Part shown: positions 43,625 through 55,935 of the stretch, one piece after another
How the letters are laid out: each line of letters begins with the position of its first letter
How positions within the stretch are numbered: the first letter of the stretch is position 1
NCBI GenBank assembly: GCA_038501785.1
Contig: JBAMJR010000156.1
Span: forward strand, 218,501 to 282,500
DNA from: Myoxocephalus aenaeus
Taxonomy: Eukaryota > Chordata > Actinopteri > Perciformes > Cottidae
Direction of reading: 5' to 3'
DNA length: 64,000 nucleotides
Notes under the pieces: generated by a model
Seen by the model: only the letters and a program-made list of their open reading frames with translations
Told to the model about the DNA's origin: nothing
Databases searched by the model: none
Made by a program: the position numbers and the translations under genes

Positions 43625-44390
43625 ACAGGGAACGAACAGGGGACACAAGAGACACAGGGAAAAGACAGAAAAGGACATGCTGAGCCGTGACACATTGGAC
43701 CAAGACAGCCTCCATTATTTTTAAGAAAACAGAAAGTCAAAATGTGTCTGCAGAGATCACTTGACAACATTTTGCTGACTGAGTCTTTCTTGCCACCAGT
43801 GGGGTCACAGTTCATTGTTTTCTCATGTCAACCAGTAGTGTTTATTCTAATAGGAATGTGCATTAATAACTAATGTGTCTGAAGACACTTCATAGATAAC
43901 AGTGTGATGGTGCTCACATAGAATCTATAAGTTCAACACAATCAATACATTCTTTCTTTATAATGTATACTAGTTTCTCTGAATATGAAAGAAAACAGAA
44001 AATCATTCAACATCTTCCCCCATTCTTTAGTCTAAAAGAAACTTTACTCTTATTACTTATTACATTCTCTTTGCATTCTATATTACACTTTAGAGAGTAC
44101 ATAAATCAGAACATTAAAGGTGCATTTCACCTGAAAGACCTCATACAGAATACTCAACCTTTCTAACTCTCCACATCTCCACATGTAAGGGACTATGTGA
44201 GTAATCCTCTGTGTGCACACCAGATGGTGTTCTAGTCCATCAAACAAGTAACATGTAAAAGTGGTATTCATTGGAGAACACGACATTTTGAAACTTGAGA
44301 TGATTTAAAACTGACGTCTTGTGTCTAACCGACGTGGTCGAGAACACAATATTAAAGCGAATGCTTTGTTTCCATCCAACAAACCAAAGG

Positions 44391-44396
44391 TTTATT
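44391..44396 (-). promoter_or_regulatory. Poly(A) signal downstream of the candidate terminal exon
   Basis: AATAAA on the minus strand in CATGAAATAAACCTTTGG, about 255 bp after the stop at 44649. The intervening sequence is open-frame-poor, as expected for a 3' UTR. Confidence 0.45.
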
Positions 44397-44648
44397 TCAT
44401 GAGTCTTCAGTTGTAAAGACAGTACAGGAAGAAAAGTGGAATTCTATGATAAATGGTGCTGGGTTTCACAACATTCACAATAACAATAAACTGAATAAAA
44501 TACACTGCACCACCGTAGCAGGCAGCGTGAGCAGTAACCTACGATAATATCTGGGATTCATGAACGCCTCAAAAAAACAAACAGGAAGAAAATGTAAAAA
44601 GCCTCAAAGAGTGACAGCGGCTGAGAGTTAGTCTCTGACTGTTTGAGA

Positions 44649-44750
44649 TTATCCACCAAACAGCAGCTCAGATGATCCGGCCTTCTTGGAGTCTCTCTGT
44701 GGCCTCCTGGAAAGGTTGCTGACTGGGGACTCTATGGACATGCTGGGGGT
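44649..44750 (-). CDS. Candidate terminal exon of an unidentified gene
   Basis: Minus strand: an acceptor TATTGCAG is followed by 33 codons beginning TPSMSIESPVSNLSRRPQRD and ending SSELLFGG before TAA. The peptide is Ser/Arg-rich with a hydrophobic, glycine-ending tail, like the disordered C-terminus of a cytoplasmic adaptor or kinase-substrate protein. I cannot name it. A poly(A) signal lies 255 bp downstream. Upstream exons are not visible, and repeats start at about 44940, so this could be an orphan exon. The surrounding sequence has none of the transposon signatures found elsewhere. Confidence 0.4.
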   Translation of the reverse strand, partial: TPSMSIESPVSNLSRRPQRDSKKAGSSELLFGG

Positions 44751-44939
44751 CTGCAATACTAATATGGGCAACATTGAACAAACCTGGAGGGGGTGATTGG
44801 GAGGAATTGCCTGACCTGAACCTGAGTGGTGCTTTCTAATTGGCTGTGCTAGTCATGGACTGGCTATAACAAACATCATGTGACAGCATTGGGGCGGCTC
44901 ATGAGTGTATTTGGTACCAGAACACCCAAGGCCAAAGAT

Positions 44940-45500
44940 CGGCTGACTCTCCCTCTCCTTACGGAGTCAGCCCTAACTATAAGCGCTATCAAAGAGGAAA
45001 GTCTTAGGGGTCGTATCATCTGATCTGCAGCCGTACGGCCAAGTTCAAAACCTCCATTGTGGAAGCAGCTGCTAGAAGTGGAGGTCAGAGGATTGTTGCT
45101 GCTTGTTGTTGCTGCTGCCTACGAACTCCCTGGTGGACACAACAAGGGGCGACAGACGGAGGGATGTTGTCTCTTCATAGTTCACCCCTCTGGAAGAAGA
45201 ACGACTCCAGAAACACACCAGAGGGAAAACTCAAGTCCACCATTCACACAGATAGAAAGGAAACACACAGGATGAGACCCAAACATCCCTGGCCCTGGAC
45301 CAAGACAGCCTCAGGTGTTATGGCAGAGATGAAGAGGTTTAGCGTGAGAACATGCAGGAAACCAAGGTGTGTTTGATCTGATTTACAAAGTATTTGGAAG
45401 AACAACAATTCTTTGGAACTCCTTCAGGTAATGATTGCACAATGACTGACCTGCTGGAAGGATGATGGTAACAGGTACGAGGCCTGAAGTGATCAAAGAA
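44940..45500. repeat. Gene-flank block shared with 9.88-10.5 and 34.07 kb
   Basis: CTCTCCTTACGGAGTCAGCC at 44950 is the inverse of 34079-34105. 45229-45500 repeats the CATCCCTGGCCCTGGACCAA and GGTGTTATGGCAGAGATG blocks of 9890-10500 in direct orientation. 44990-45225 is unassigned. Confidence 0.6.
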
Positions 45501-45506
45501 AGAACG

Positions 45507-45957
45507 GTAGCACTTTATAATAAGTACACACTATTTAGCATTAGTAAAGCATGAATAAACACTGAATTCATCATTTATAAAGCTTTATTCCAACATGAAC
45601 ACTTATTAGTAACTCATTAGTATGCAATTCAGATGAGGAACATACTTAACTAATATTTAACTAACGAGTAGTAACGACCTGAATTAATCATGAATTGCAG
45701 CATTTTTTTTTTAATCATTTACTAACACTTTTCAAATGATCTTATTAATCATCTATGAGTCCTTAATACTTAATTTGCAAATGGGGAATCCATCATTTAT
45801 AAAGTATGAAAACCCAAGCTTATTAATCAAGAATGAAACATTTCTAACTGTGTTTAGGAATTGCATACTAATGAGTTACTAATGAGTGTTCATGTTGGAA
45901 TAAAGCTTTATAAATGATTAACTTTTATTAGGGGAGTTTTTCCTGATCCGATGTGAG
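45507..45957. mobile_element. Palindromic MITE, inverted copy of 9290-9840
   Basis: The left arm begins CGGTAGCACTTTATAATAAG. The right arm ends CTTTATAAATGATTAAC and runs into an inverted fragment of the SINE-like insert (CTTTTATTAGGGGAGTTTTT), then into a hAT-like element. The MITE-plus-insert arrangement proves common descent with 9290-9840. Confidence 0.7.
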
Positions 45958-46475
45958 CAGTGGCGGCTGGTGACATTTTTTTGGGGGGGGCGCAGTTGGG
46001 CGGCGCGGTTTAAATAGCACTCCACAATGACAAGAAAAGAGGTTTGGAGTAGAATATTCTAAAAAACAAAGCTTTATTTCAAGAACACAGTGCTCAACAC
46101 TGTCCAATAACAACTATCAACAAACTGTAACTTTGGGCATGAGAGGTTCAGAGCAGAATGGTTTAAGAAACATTCAATGTGGTGGCCAGAGCAACTTCAG
46201 GGAATACATTGACGTAGCATTCAAACTGGGGGCCCTGCAGTAAGGTGGCACTGGTGAGGTGGTCTTTGAAGGCAAAGCGTTCCCTGGTGTGTCCAAGTAT
46301 GGTGTCACAAACCTACAGATAAATATAGAGAGAGAGACAGACAGTAAGATAAGTTGTGGGGAAATATCTACTACAAACAGGCTTCATACTACAGACAAAA
46401 AACTATGTTTTGTGTGTCTTGATGGCTCAGCAACATAGACAAAAGGCCAGGAGCCACCTTGATGGCTGTAGCTAT

Positions 46476-46553
<78 letters not shown>

Positions 46554-47472
46554 CTTGTTGGGGGTTGAATTGGTATTTTAGATAAAGTTATAGCCTGATA
46601 TGATATCCACCCAAATCTAACAATGTCCAACATGTGTTCTGCTGTGGGAAAGATAAAACATTAAACTCTAACAGGCATCTGCTGATTTTGACACTCAGCT
46701 CTGCAGCAATCCTTCAAGCTCATCTTCCTTCATAGCCGGCGCTTCCTCGGCTGCTCAGAGCCGCTGCTTTGCTCCACACTGAGCATCCAGCTAGCAGCTC
46801 CGGTTAGCATGTAGCTTGAGGAGAAGCTCCGGGTGTACGTCCATATTTAAATCTGGACGTTCGGGTCCCAACTCTTTCAGCCTCTTCTTGTCAACATCTG
46901 ATCGTGGATTGAAAGGTGTTTCGCGTAGAGATACCACAGAGTTTTCAGTCGCCATACTAACATAATCAAAGTCTCTGCTAGCTGTGTTGCTTGCGTAGCT
47001 ACGTGGGAGCTATATGGGATGTGAGGGAATGATAAAGGTCTCTGATTGGACGAATAGTCCAACCACGTTGCAATAAGAAACGATGTCATTGGCTAGGGCG
47101 CAGATTTGTGCGCCCGAAGATTCACGTTTCATCCGCCAATGAGAAGCTGTCCTTGCCGTCACGAGGGTGAAATGTTTGTTCGCTGCCATAGACACACATT
47201 GGGCCGGCGCCCCGACAGGGGGAGGGGCTTTTCTCAGTGGTGATGAATGGCGATATATTATATTTGGTATATCTTAAGTGGTTGTTGACAGGGGCTTACG
47301 GTCTCCCACACACATTTAGCGCGTCAACACGGTATATTTCTTATTTAAATTATTTGGTATATAATGTTTTTTGACAGTATATATTATATATTTTTTTTCT
47401 TCTTTTTTTTTTTCATGGCAAAGTTTTAAGAGGGGCGGCGCCCTAGCGCCCTCTATTGACGCACCGCCACTG
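45958..47472 (-). mobile_element. hAT-like element (1515 bp), internally deleted
   Basis: The termini CAGTGGCGGCTGGTGAC and GTCAATAGAGG-type end ...GCACCGCCACTG share CAGTGGCGG. It contains the same N- and C-terminal transposase remnants as 12875-14176 on the minus strand, and a (CA)n at 46477-46549. The 8-bp flanks (GATGTGAG, ATCACATT) do not match, so a flank was altered. The region resembling a first exon (ATG at about 46956) is intact for about 50 codons, but the catalytic part is missing. Confidence 0.75.
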
Positions 47473-47479
47473 ATCACAT

Positions 47480-47537
47480 TTCCCCTCCCCCTCTCACACA
47501 CACGCACGCGTGCGCACGCACGCACACGCGCACACAC

Positions 47538-47571
<34 letters not shown>

Positions 47572-47575
47572 CTGT
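47480..47575. repeat. Interrupted CA-rich microsatellite
   Basis: CACG, CACA and TACA repeats. 47576-47820 includes a CCCATATATAAAGTTG that could be a TATA box for the exon-like sequence downstream; this is unsupported by other evidence. Confidence 0.8.
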
Positions 47576-47819
47576 TCGCAGCCCCATATATAAAGTTGTA
47601 CACATTTCAAACTTCAAACAAAGAAGCAGGTGTTTGTTATGGAACCATCTCTGTCCTGCTTCATGTGCCCATCCCCCCACGTGAACCACACCTTCCAGAC
47701 TTAAACAATGCTTATCTTCTCACTTTCCCCCTAAATACACCTGGAACATCAAAGTAAGGGTTTCTTTCATGTCTCTCCTAATAAATACGGTACTATTGTC
47801 TGTTTATTTTGTGTTGCAG

Positions 47820-47885
47820 GAAACCTCCACCAGGCTGATGTTGAGGCCCAGGTGTCCCTGCTGAGCCTCAAGGCTCATCATGTTG
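47820..47885 (+). other. Exon-like stretch before the 19-bp minisatellite
   Basis: Acceptor TGTTGCAG, an open stretch readable as NLHQADVEAQVSLLSLKAHH, and donor GTTG/GTAAGA. A second acceptor CCACTGCAG at 47992-48000 leads directly into the minisatellite, whose first unit reads KRTPVHEEDSS in phase. It looks like two exons, the second overrun by repeat expansion. Phase with the upstream sequence is inconsistent, and no protein family was recognised. Confidence 0.3.
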
Positions 47886-48007
47886 GTAAGATCCCAGTAC
47901 CAGACAAAACACAACATAGGCTGACATCGTCATAGTAGAAACATATTGTGGTATTTCTAATGGGAATCAGTAACCAATGTCTCTCTGTCCTTCCACTGCA
48001 GGGAAGA

Positions 48008-50083
48008 GGACTCCAGTTCATGAAGAAGACTCCAGTTCATGAAGAGACTCCAGTTCATGGAGAAGACTCCAGTTCATGAAGAAGACTCCAGTTCATGAAG
48101 AAGACTCCAGTTCATGAAGAAGACTCCAGTTCATGAAGAGACTCCAGTTCATGAAGAAGACTCCAGTTCATGAAGAAGACTCCAGTTCATGAAGAAGACT
48201 CCAGTTCATGAAGAGACTCCAGTTCATGAAGAAGACTCCAGTTCATGAAGAAGACTCCAGTTCATGAAGAAGACTCCAGTTCAGGAAGAGACTCCAGTTC
48301 ATGAAGAGACTCCAGTTCATGAAGAAGACTCCAGTTCATGAAGAAGACTCCAGTTCATGAAGAAGACTCCAGTTCATGAAGAAGACTCCAGTTCACGAAG
48401 AAGACTCCAGTTCATGAAGAGACTCCAGTTCATGAAGAAGACTCCAGTTCATGAAGAAGACTCCAGTTCATGAAGAAGACTCCAGTTCATGGAGAAGACT
48501 CCAGTTCATGAAGAAGACTCCAGTTCATGGAGAAGACTCCAGTTCATGGAGAAGACTCCAGTTCATGAAGAAGACTCCAGTTCATGAAGAGACTCTCCAG
48601 TTCATGAAGAAGACTCCAGTTCATGAAGAAGACTCCAGTTCATGAAGAGACTCTCCAGTTCATGAAGAAGACTCCAGTTCATGAAGAGACTCTCCAGTTC
48701 ATGAAGAGACTCTCCAGTTCATGAAGAAGACTCCAGTTCATGAAGAAGACTCCAGTTCATGAAGAGACTCCAGTTCATGAAGAAGACTCCAGTTCATGAA
48801 GAAGACTCCAGTTCATGAAGAAGACTCCAGTTCATGAAGGAGACTCCAGTTCAGGAAGAAGACTCCAGTTCATGAAGAAGACTCCAGTTCATGAAGAAGA
48901 CTCCAGTTCATGAAGAAGACTCCAGTTCATGAAGGAGACTCCAGTTCAGGAAGAAGACTCCAGTTCATGAAGAAGACTCCAGTTCATGAAGAGACTCCAG
49001 TTCATGAAGAAGACTCCAGTTCATGAAGAGACTCCAGTTCATGAAGAAGACTCCAGTTCATGAAGAGACTCCAGTTCATGAAGAAGACTCCAGTTCATGA
49101 AGAAGACTCCAGTTCATGAAGAAGACTCCAGTTCAGGAAGAAGACTCCAGTTCATGAAGAAGACTCCAGTTCATGAAGAGACTCCAGTTCATGAAGAGAC
49201 TCCAGTTCATGAAGAAGACTCCAGTTCATGAAGAAGACTCCAGTTCATGAAGAAGACTCCAGTTCATGAAGAAGACTCCAGTTCATGAAGAAGACTCAGT
49301 TCATGAAGAAGACTCCAGTTCATGAAGAAGACTCCAGTTCATGAAGAAGACTCAGTTCAGGAAGAAGACTCCAGTTCATGAAGAAGACTCCAGTTCATGA
49401 AGAGACTCCAGTTCATGAAGAAGACTCCAGTTCATGAAGAAGACTCCAGTTCATGAAGAAGACTCCAGTTCATGAAGAAGACTCCAGTTCATGAAGAAGA
49501 CTCCAGTTCATGAAGAGACTCCAGTTCATGAAGAAGACTCCAGTTCATGAAGAAGACTCCAGTTCATGAAGAAGACTCAGTTCAGGAAGAAGACTCCAGT
49601 TCATGAAGAAGACTCCAGTTCATGAAGAAGACTCCAGTTCATGAAGAGACTCCAGTTCAGGAAGAAGACTCCAGTTCATGAAGAAGACTCCAGTTCATGA
49701 AGAAGACTCCAGTTCATGAAGAAGACTCCAGTTCATGAAGAAGACTCAGTTCATGAAGAAGACTCCAGTTCATGAAGAAGACTCCAGTTCATGAAGAAGA
49801 CTCAGTTCAGGAAGAAGACTCCAGTTCATGAAGAAGACTCCAGTTCATGAAGAGACTCCAGTTCATGAAGAAGACTCCAGTTCATGAAGAAGACTCCAGT
49901 TCATGAAGAGACTCCAGTTCATGAAGAAGACTCCAGTTCATGAAGAAGACTCCAGTTCATGAAGAAGACTCCAGTTCATGAAGAGACTCCAGTTCATGAA
50001 GAAGACTCCAGTTCATGAAGAGACTCCAGTTCATGAAGAAGACTCCAGTTCATGAAGAAGACTCCAGTTCATGAAGAAGACGA
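48008..50083. repeat. 19-bp minisatellite, about 110 units
   Basis: The unit ACTCCAGTTCATGAAGAAG has 16-bp (lacking AAG), 18-bp (CAGTTC without CC) and GGAAG/GGAGA variants. The frame cycles every 57 bp, so short MKKTPVHEEDSSSWRRLQF frames are repeat artefacts. It starts 8 bases after a good splice acceptor. The right flank (50084-50219) has no recognised feature. Confidence 0.95.
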
Positions 50084-50223
50084 CCGCTCAGGGAGAGGAT
50101 TCCAGTTCAATACAGTCAACAACTTTTTTCAGTTCAAATTGTTTTTATACATTTCCCCCTTGACCAGAATATGTTATTGCTTCCAGTGCTTGAATTTTAC
50201 TGTTTACTGTCAAATTACTTTAA

Positions 50224-52221
50224 CCCTTCGAGATTTTCGAGCGCGGATCCGCGCTATACGATACTGGCGTTTTGAAAATATTCACTCCATCGCGATAATT
50301 CTGCACAGAAATATGGTTCAACGTCTCCAAGATTTAGTTAAACTTCCGCTTCATCTGCCTTGTTTCCGCGAGATCATATGAGATTCACACAGCAAGCTAG
50401 AGCATTTTACACACCCAGAGCTGTCATATGATGCCTGCACAGCGTCACTGGGAGAGAGAGAAAAAGAGCAGACAGGCAGGGCGAGCAAAGCTATACTGGA
50501 GAAGGCGCAGCTTCAACCATAAATAGAGCCTGAAAGAGTCGATCCCGAGATAAACAGGACAACGCCAAGCAAAGGGATCCATTGGAAGATGGGTAAGTGT
50601 ATTTACTGAACTTTGCAATAGCATATTTACGTTAGTAATGGGACCTGTAGCCAGATAGAGCTGCTGCTAACACGAAGCTAACGGTAGCTAACGGGGTTAT
50701 ATATGTCTACAGGCTGACTATAAGACTGAATGGTGGCTGTTCAAATATTGTCACGATCTCCGTTAACTTTCGTTCAGTGAACGTAGTACGCTTAGTAGTG
50801 TTATATCTCTGTTAATCGTTACTGCCGTATTGTTTACCTCATGGTAGCTCCTAACACGGAGCGAGCGAGCTAACGGTAGCTAACGGGGTTATATATGGCT
50901 ACAGGGTGGATAAAAGACTGAACGGTGGGTATTCAAATATTGTCACGATCCCCGTTAACTTTCGTTCAGTGAACGTAGTATGCATAGTAGTGTGGGATCT
51001 CTGTTATGTGTTTGTGAGACTGAAATGACCATGTTGTTAGGTTAGCTGCGCGCTAACCGGAAGTAGGGGTACAGTAGCTAAATGGGTACAGGGTGGTTAT
51101 GAGACTGAATGGGGCGTAATCAAATATGGTCACTATCCTGTTACTTTCTTTCAGTGAACTTATACTAACTATTAGTAATGTATTTTACAGAGAGGATTTG
51201 CAGCTGCCAGGGTCCAGAGGACAGCATGCAGCATCGCTTTAGCAGCCTCCAGTCCGCCTCTGCCAGAGCATAACTGCAGGCCACAACGCCAGCCACAGCT
51301 CATCATCTCACCATATAATAATAAATTGGATTTTAAACATTTATTTACATGTTTCTACCATTTTTTTATTCAGATATTTCACTGCTTTTGTGAACCTAAG
51401 ACCTTTGGTAAACTAATTTCAAGCACCAAAACAGTTCGACCTCCTGAGTAAAGCTAAGTTTTCACAAGAGATATGAAGAATTTCCAAAATCTAGATTACA
51501 TTTTTCAGCTTTAGAGTAATATTTCTCTTTACACTTTTGCCTTATGACAATGGTGCCTCATTATATAGAGAGCTGAGATTGTTCTGCAATTTTAGATGTA
51601 AAACACATGGGTATCTATGAAATTGTAGAGTTCTAAACCCTGGGAGTTGACGCGGGAATAAGGACCAGGGTCCGAAGAAGTTATGATAAAAGAATATTTA
51701 ATAAACGAGTGAGGTATGACAGAACAGTTTATGCTTTCGATCGAGCTATTTCCTAATCCACCAGTGCACTTCCGTCTGGAGTTCCTCGTGAGTCGGCGGT
51801 GGCCAGGAAAGAGGCCGTTCTCCCAGGTACAGTCAATTTTATATCCTCCATGGAGCTCGAGCCCTCCTTCTTCTTCTTCGTCGGTCTTCCTCGGTGGGTT
51901 CTTGAAATTAGTTCTCCAGCTCCGCCCCTCAGGCGAACAAGAGAACTACAATTCCTTAAAGCGACAGTACGTGCAGCATCTAACATTTTAATCATTAATA
52001 AAAACAGTGACCTACATATGCATACAATTACACATTCTTCATAATAATATCCCTTATTAATTATCATATTTCATGCATTTGTAATGTACAATAAACCTCA
52101 CACTGTACAAGTCCAATTGTGACAAACTAGGTTCTAAAAACCCTACAATATGCAAGTGACTTTAAAAAGTGAATTTAAGAAATTATGTAAAATCAAGAAA
52201 ATAACCCCCGACTCCAAAGGG
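50224..52221 (+). mobile_element. piggyBac-like non-autonomous element with TTAA TSDs
   Basis: It starts CCCTTCGAGATTTTCGAG and ends CTCCAAAGGG, giving near-matching CCCTTTGGAG inverted repeats, directly flanked by TTAA at 50220-50223 and 52222-52225. A GCGCGGATCCGCGC palindrome follows the left end. A plausible non-coding exon ends GATGG/GTAAGT at about 50590. Two internal tandem blocks share GAACGTAGTA and a reverse-read GTTAGCTCGC-type stretch (50620-50960). No transposase is encoded. 51625-52145 has TGTAG...CTACA ends and may be a nested solo LTR, though its flanks do not match. Confidence 0.75.
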
Positions 52222-52473
52222 TTAAAACATGTTTAAATTGTCATAGTAACTTGAAGAAAGAGGGACATTTAAAATGTTGTACGTTCAAGAATACCATTAA
52301 AAAAAACTAAATGTAAAATATGTATTTAAAATGTTGAAATATAAAAATAAATGACTTTTGTTGAAAACAACTGCATCTTGTTTTCAATACATGAGTGTTG
52401 TGAGGATGTGTGCCTAACCCTGTGTTTTCTGTGAGTTCCGCCCACAGCCGCGCCTCTTTCCATGGGCACGACT

Positions 52474-55104
52474 TCCGGTAAAGTTGGAAAGAGATTCACA
52501 GATTCGGACTTCCAGGATCAATAACTCTTCTGCTAAACGGTGTTAAAACACAGACGACACCTCTCTGTAATCGTAGTGATGCGGACAACAAGCTACAACC
52601 TTCATTTTACAACAACGGGTGTTCTCCGAGCTGTAGGGTAACATTGTTCTCTATGTGCAGCCGGCTGGGAGACGAGTGGCGCAGGGACCGTCTGCAAAGT
52701 GCAATGCAGAAAATACAAACTACAAAAATATTCAATGACTTCACTATTATGAATTGTAGCATTACCAAAATAATTTCATACATCAATGGGCTCCCCCTTG
52801 TTGTACTACATTTGTCCTTTTAAAGAAATATGATTTCTATGAATTTTTATTAATATTTAATTAATATTAATATTCAATAGAGTCACATTAATAAAGTTTT
52901 AAAAGACACAAATCATGTTCTACATCAATGGGCTCCCCCTTGATGTACTACAGCTGTCCTTTTGAAGAAATATGATTTCTCTGATTTTCTATTAATATTT
53001 ATTAATATTTAATTGCAATTAATATTCAATAGAGTCACATTAATAAAGTTTTAAAAGACACAAATAATGTCCTACATCAATGGGCTCCCCCTTGGTGTAC
53101 TACAGTTGTCCTTTTGAAGAAATATGATTTCTCAGATTTTTTATTAATATTTTATTCTGCAGACATTTCCCATCGACTCATCAAAACAATCTCTTCAAAA
53201 GCTAAGAAGAGACATGGCTGAAGACATTCTGAAAGGATCAGGTTTTGTTCAAAATATTAAATGAATATTTTAAAAAATGGATACAAACTTGACAATAATA
53301 TACTTGTAATTATTTCCAGTTTCAAAGGATGAGCTGTGTTCCTTCTGTGGAAATGAGGACCTGCCCAAAACCGCTGTTGATGCTGTTTGGGTGAGACTTA
53401 ATGTTTTGAGACATGAACAGACATTCTGAGTTGTGGTGGATAATCTGTAGATAGCCTGGAGTGAAATTCAAGGGATGACATTAGTAATCAAATATTGTTA
53501 ACTTTCATGCATTACAGGTTTTCTACAAGTTTAATATGTGTAATGTATTTATCCCCATGTAGATTCAGTGTGGAAAGTGTACAAGATGGTTTCACACGTA
53601 GTGCCTTGGTATGACAGCAGCAGAAATCCCAAAGAAAGATACGCCTGGTGTTGTGTAACAGCCCAGTCTAAGTAGGCATCAAAATATTCAAAATGTTGTT
53701 CACGCATAACAATATATGTGTATATTGGTATGTATTCTTTCTTGAAGATTAAATGAGTGAACTACTTATGCTGGCTCTTATCTTAATATATGTGATACTA
53801 TTTTTTAATTCAAGACATATACAAAGTACATGTAAACATAGGTTTACAATTGCACTAGTTTGACCAAATCACAGATACTAACAGACGTTAACTAATGGCC
53901 ACTGGGTCCAATGTTATCTCAGAAGAAGCATTTAGTTAATATAAGATGTTTGGTGTACTTGAGTCTGTATATTAATACATGAAAGAGCTTCTTAACTAAT
54001 ATTCTGGTTTCTGGAAAGCAAATAGGGCACCGTAGTGTTGTTGCTAAACACATTTTGGTTCAAATTAATCCAAATTGAGCAAACAATTAACTACAAACTA
54101 CAAACACGGTAGTTTTGCATAATCATCAGATATCCCGGTGACTGACGACAAATTGGTGCCACTACACTTTGTCCTAAAACCCAAACTGAGATCATTAAAA
54201 GAGATCTTCTGAAAAAAGTATTGTAGCTTTACCAACACAGGATTCCTGGTGTTGAACAGAATGTGTTGATACACTGCATTAGAATTAAGTTATTTAAAAT
54301 TATGCAAATGCACATCATCAATATAGCTGTTGTAGTAAAACAAGGTATGAGCCCATTGATGCTGTAAATGAGTGTTGTCATTTTAAACTTTATTAATGTG
54401 ACTCTATTGAATATTAATTGCAATTAAATATTAATAAAAAAATCATATAAATCATATTTCTTCAAAAGGACAACTGTAGTACATCAAGGGGGGGCCCATT
54501 GATGCAGGACATGCTTTTTGTCTTTTTAAACTTCATTACTGTGACGCTGTTGAATATTAATTGCATTACATATTAATAAATATTAATAAAAAATCATAGA
54601 AATCATATTTCTTCAAAAGGACAGCTGTAGTACAACAAGGGGGAGCCCAATGATGTAGGACATGCTTTTTGTCTTTTTAAACTTCATTACTGTGACGCTA
54701 TTGAATATTAATATTAATTAAATATTAATAAAAAATCAGAGAAATCATATTTCTTTAAAAGGACAAATGTAGTACACCAAGGGGGAGCCCATTGATGTAG
54801 GACATTATTTTGGTAATGCTACAATTCATAATAGTGAAGTCATTGAATATTGTTGTAGTTCGTATTTTCTGCATTGCACTTTGCAGACGGTCCCTGTGCC
54901 ACTCGTCTCCCAGCCGGCTGCACATAGAGAACAATGTTACCCTACAGCTCGGAGAACACCCGTTGTTGTAAAATGAAGGTTGTAGCTTGTTGTCCGCATC
55001 ACTACGATTACAGAGAGGTGTCGTTTATGTTTTAACACCGTTTAGCGAAAGAGTTATTGATCCTGGAAGTCCGAATCTGTGAATCTCTTTCCAACTTTAC
55101 CGGA
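52474..55104. mobile_element. Palindromic transposon with PHD-finger exons and tandem subterminal repeats
   Basis: The inverted termini start TCCGGTAAAGTTGGAAAGAG and run about 290 bp on each side (52474-52770; 54810-55104). Inside each arm lie tandem repeats of 142-152 bp containing CATCAATGGGCTCCCCCTTG: three on the left (from about 52780, 52922, 53074) and four, inverted, on the right (from about 54352, 54495, 54646, 54788). Depending on alignment the target duplication is CT or ACT. The core (about 53160-54340) keeps transposase-derived exons but no catalytic domain. Confidence 0.8.
53160..53640 (+). pseudogene. PHD-finger exons inside the palindromic element
   Basis: Three exon-like stretches are visible: one ending KLRRDMAEDILKGS; one from an acceptor ATTTCCAG encoding KDELCSFCGNEDLPKTAVDA, ending W at a donor GTGAG; and one from an acceptor CATGTAG encoding IQCGKCTRWFHT, a stop, then CLGMTAAEIPKKDTP. 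The C-x2-C ... C-x2-C ... H ... C spacing is that of a PHD zinc finger, often found at the C-terminus of eukaryotic transposases. A TAG interrupts it just before the last Cys pair. It is therefore a decayed tail of a transposase gene. Confidence 0.6.
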
Positions 55105-55679
55105 CTCGTTTCCCGTGATGACCTGCTGCTGATAAATACTCCGGCCATCCTCGCCTCTGGTGTCAGTCCGTCTGTTTGCCAACCTGGATCTCTGCCTGTG
55201 AGTTGCCCGTTAGTCGCCTGTGAGTTTTTCCCTGTTTGACATCATGTTCATTTGTACCTTCCTGCCAGTGCCGAGCCTCGGTTTCACCTGCAAGAAGAGC
55301 GCCTCCCGCTCGTTCCCCGGAGTTCAGCGGTGAGGCTTGAAGACCTTGTTGCCTGCTAGTCTGTCCGTCATCAACAGCCACTTTCCGGCTTGGACCGGAG
55401 AGGAGTTCGCGGACGCTTAACGGCCACCTCTCGGCCCGGAGTGTAGCGCGGGCGCGCGCTTCCGTTTAGTCAGTTTGCTGCAGTTCCGTCAGCCGCCTCT
55501 AGGAGCGCGGGGACGCGCCTCCAGTTGACGTTCCACCTGCTTGCTGTCCGTTACTGTCTGCACCCGGACCTAGTTTGTTTTTCCTGGTCTCCTCCATGCA
55601 ATAAACCTGGTCTAAGAAAGAACTCTGCTGTCCTGTCGCTGCATTTGGGTCCGTAAATGCCCCACCCCATGACAAGTGT

Positions 55680-55888
55680 AAATATGATTTGAGATGTTTA
55701 AGTTTATTGTACTAAAAGTTCAGTTATGGAACAACGCTAACATGAATGTAAGAACGGTCAACTCATCTTTGGCTTTCAAAAGGATTGTCTATAAAACTAT
55801 TTGTGAGGGTTACAAGTGTGAATGAAATGTATGTGTATATATTTTTATTCTTTATTTATCTGATTTAATTGATAATAATTTAGGATCG

Positions 55889-55935
<47 letters not shown>

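Larger units (their letters stand above)
52399..55674 (+). mobile_element. Solo LTR split by a palindromic element, TSD AGTGT
   Basis: TGTGAGGATGTGTGCC ... CCCATGACA has a perfect 5-bp duplication AGTGT at 52394-52398 and 55675-55679. Removing the inner insertion leaves about 645 bp with the 3' hallmarks of a gypsy LTR (CAATAAACCTGG, then CTGCATTTGGGTCCG). It is distinct in sequence from the LTR at 19470 but similar in layout to the one at 4841. Confidence 0.85.

Noticed and set aside
51625..52145. Nested solo LTR with TGTAG...CTACA termini
   Set aside because: The inverted termini are suggestive, but no target duplication could be matched. It is mentioned within the piggyBac-like element and not called separately.
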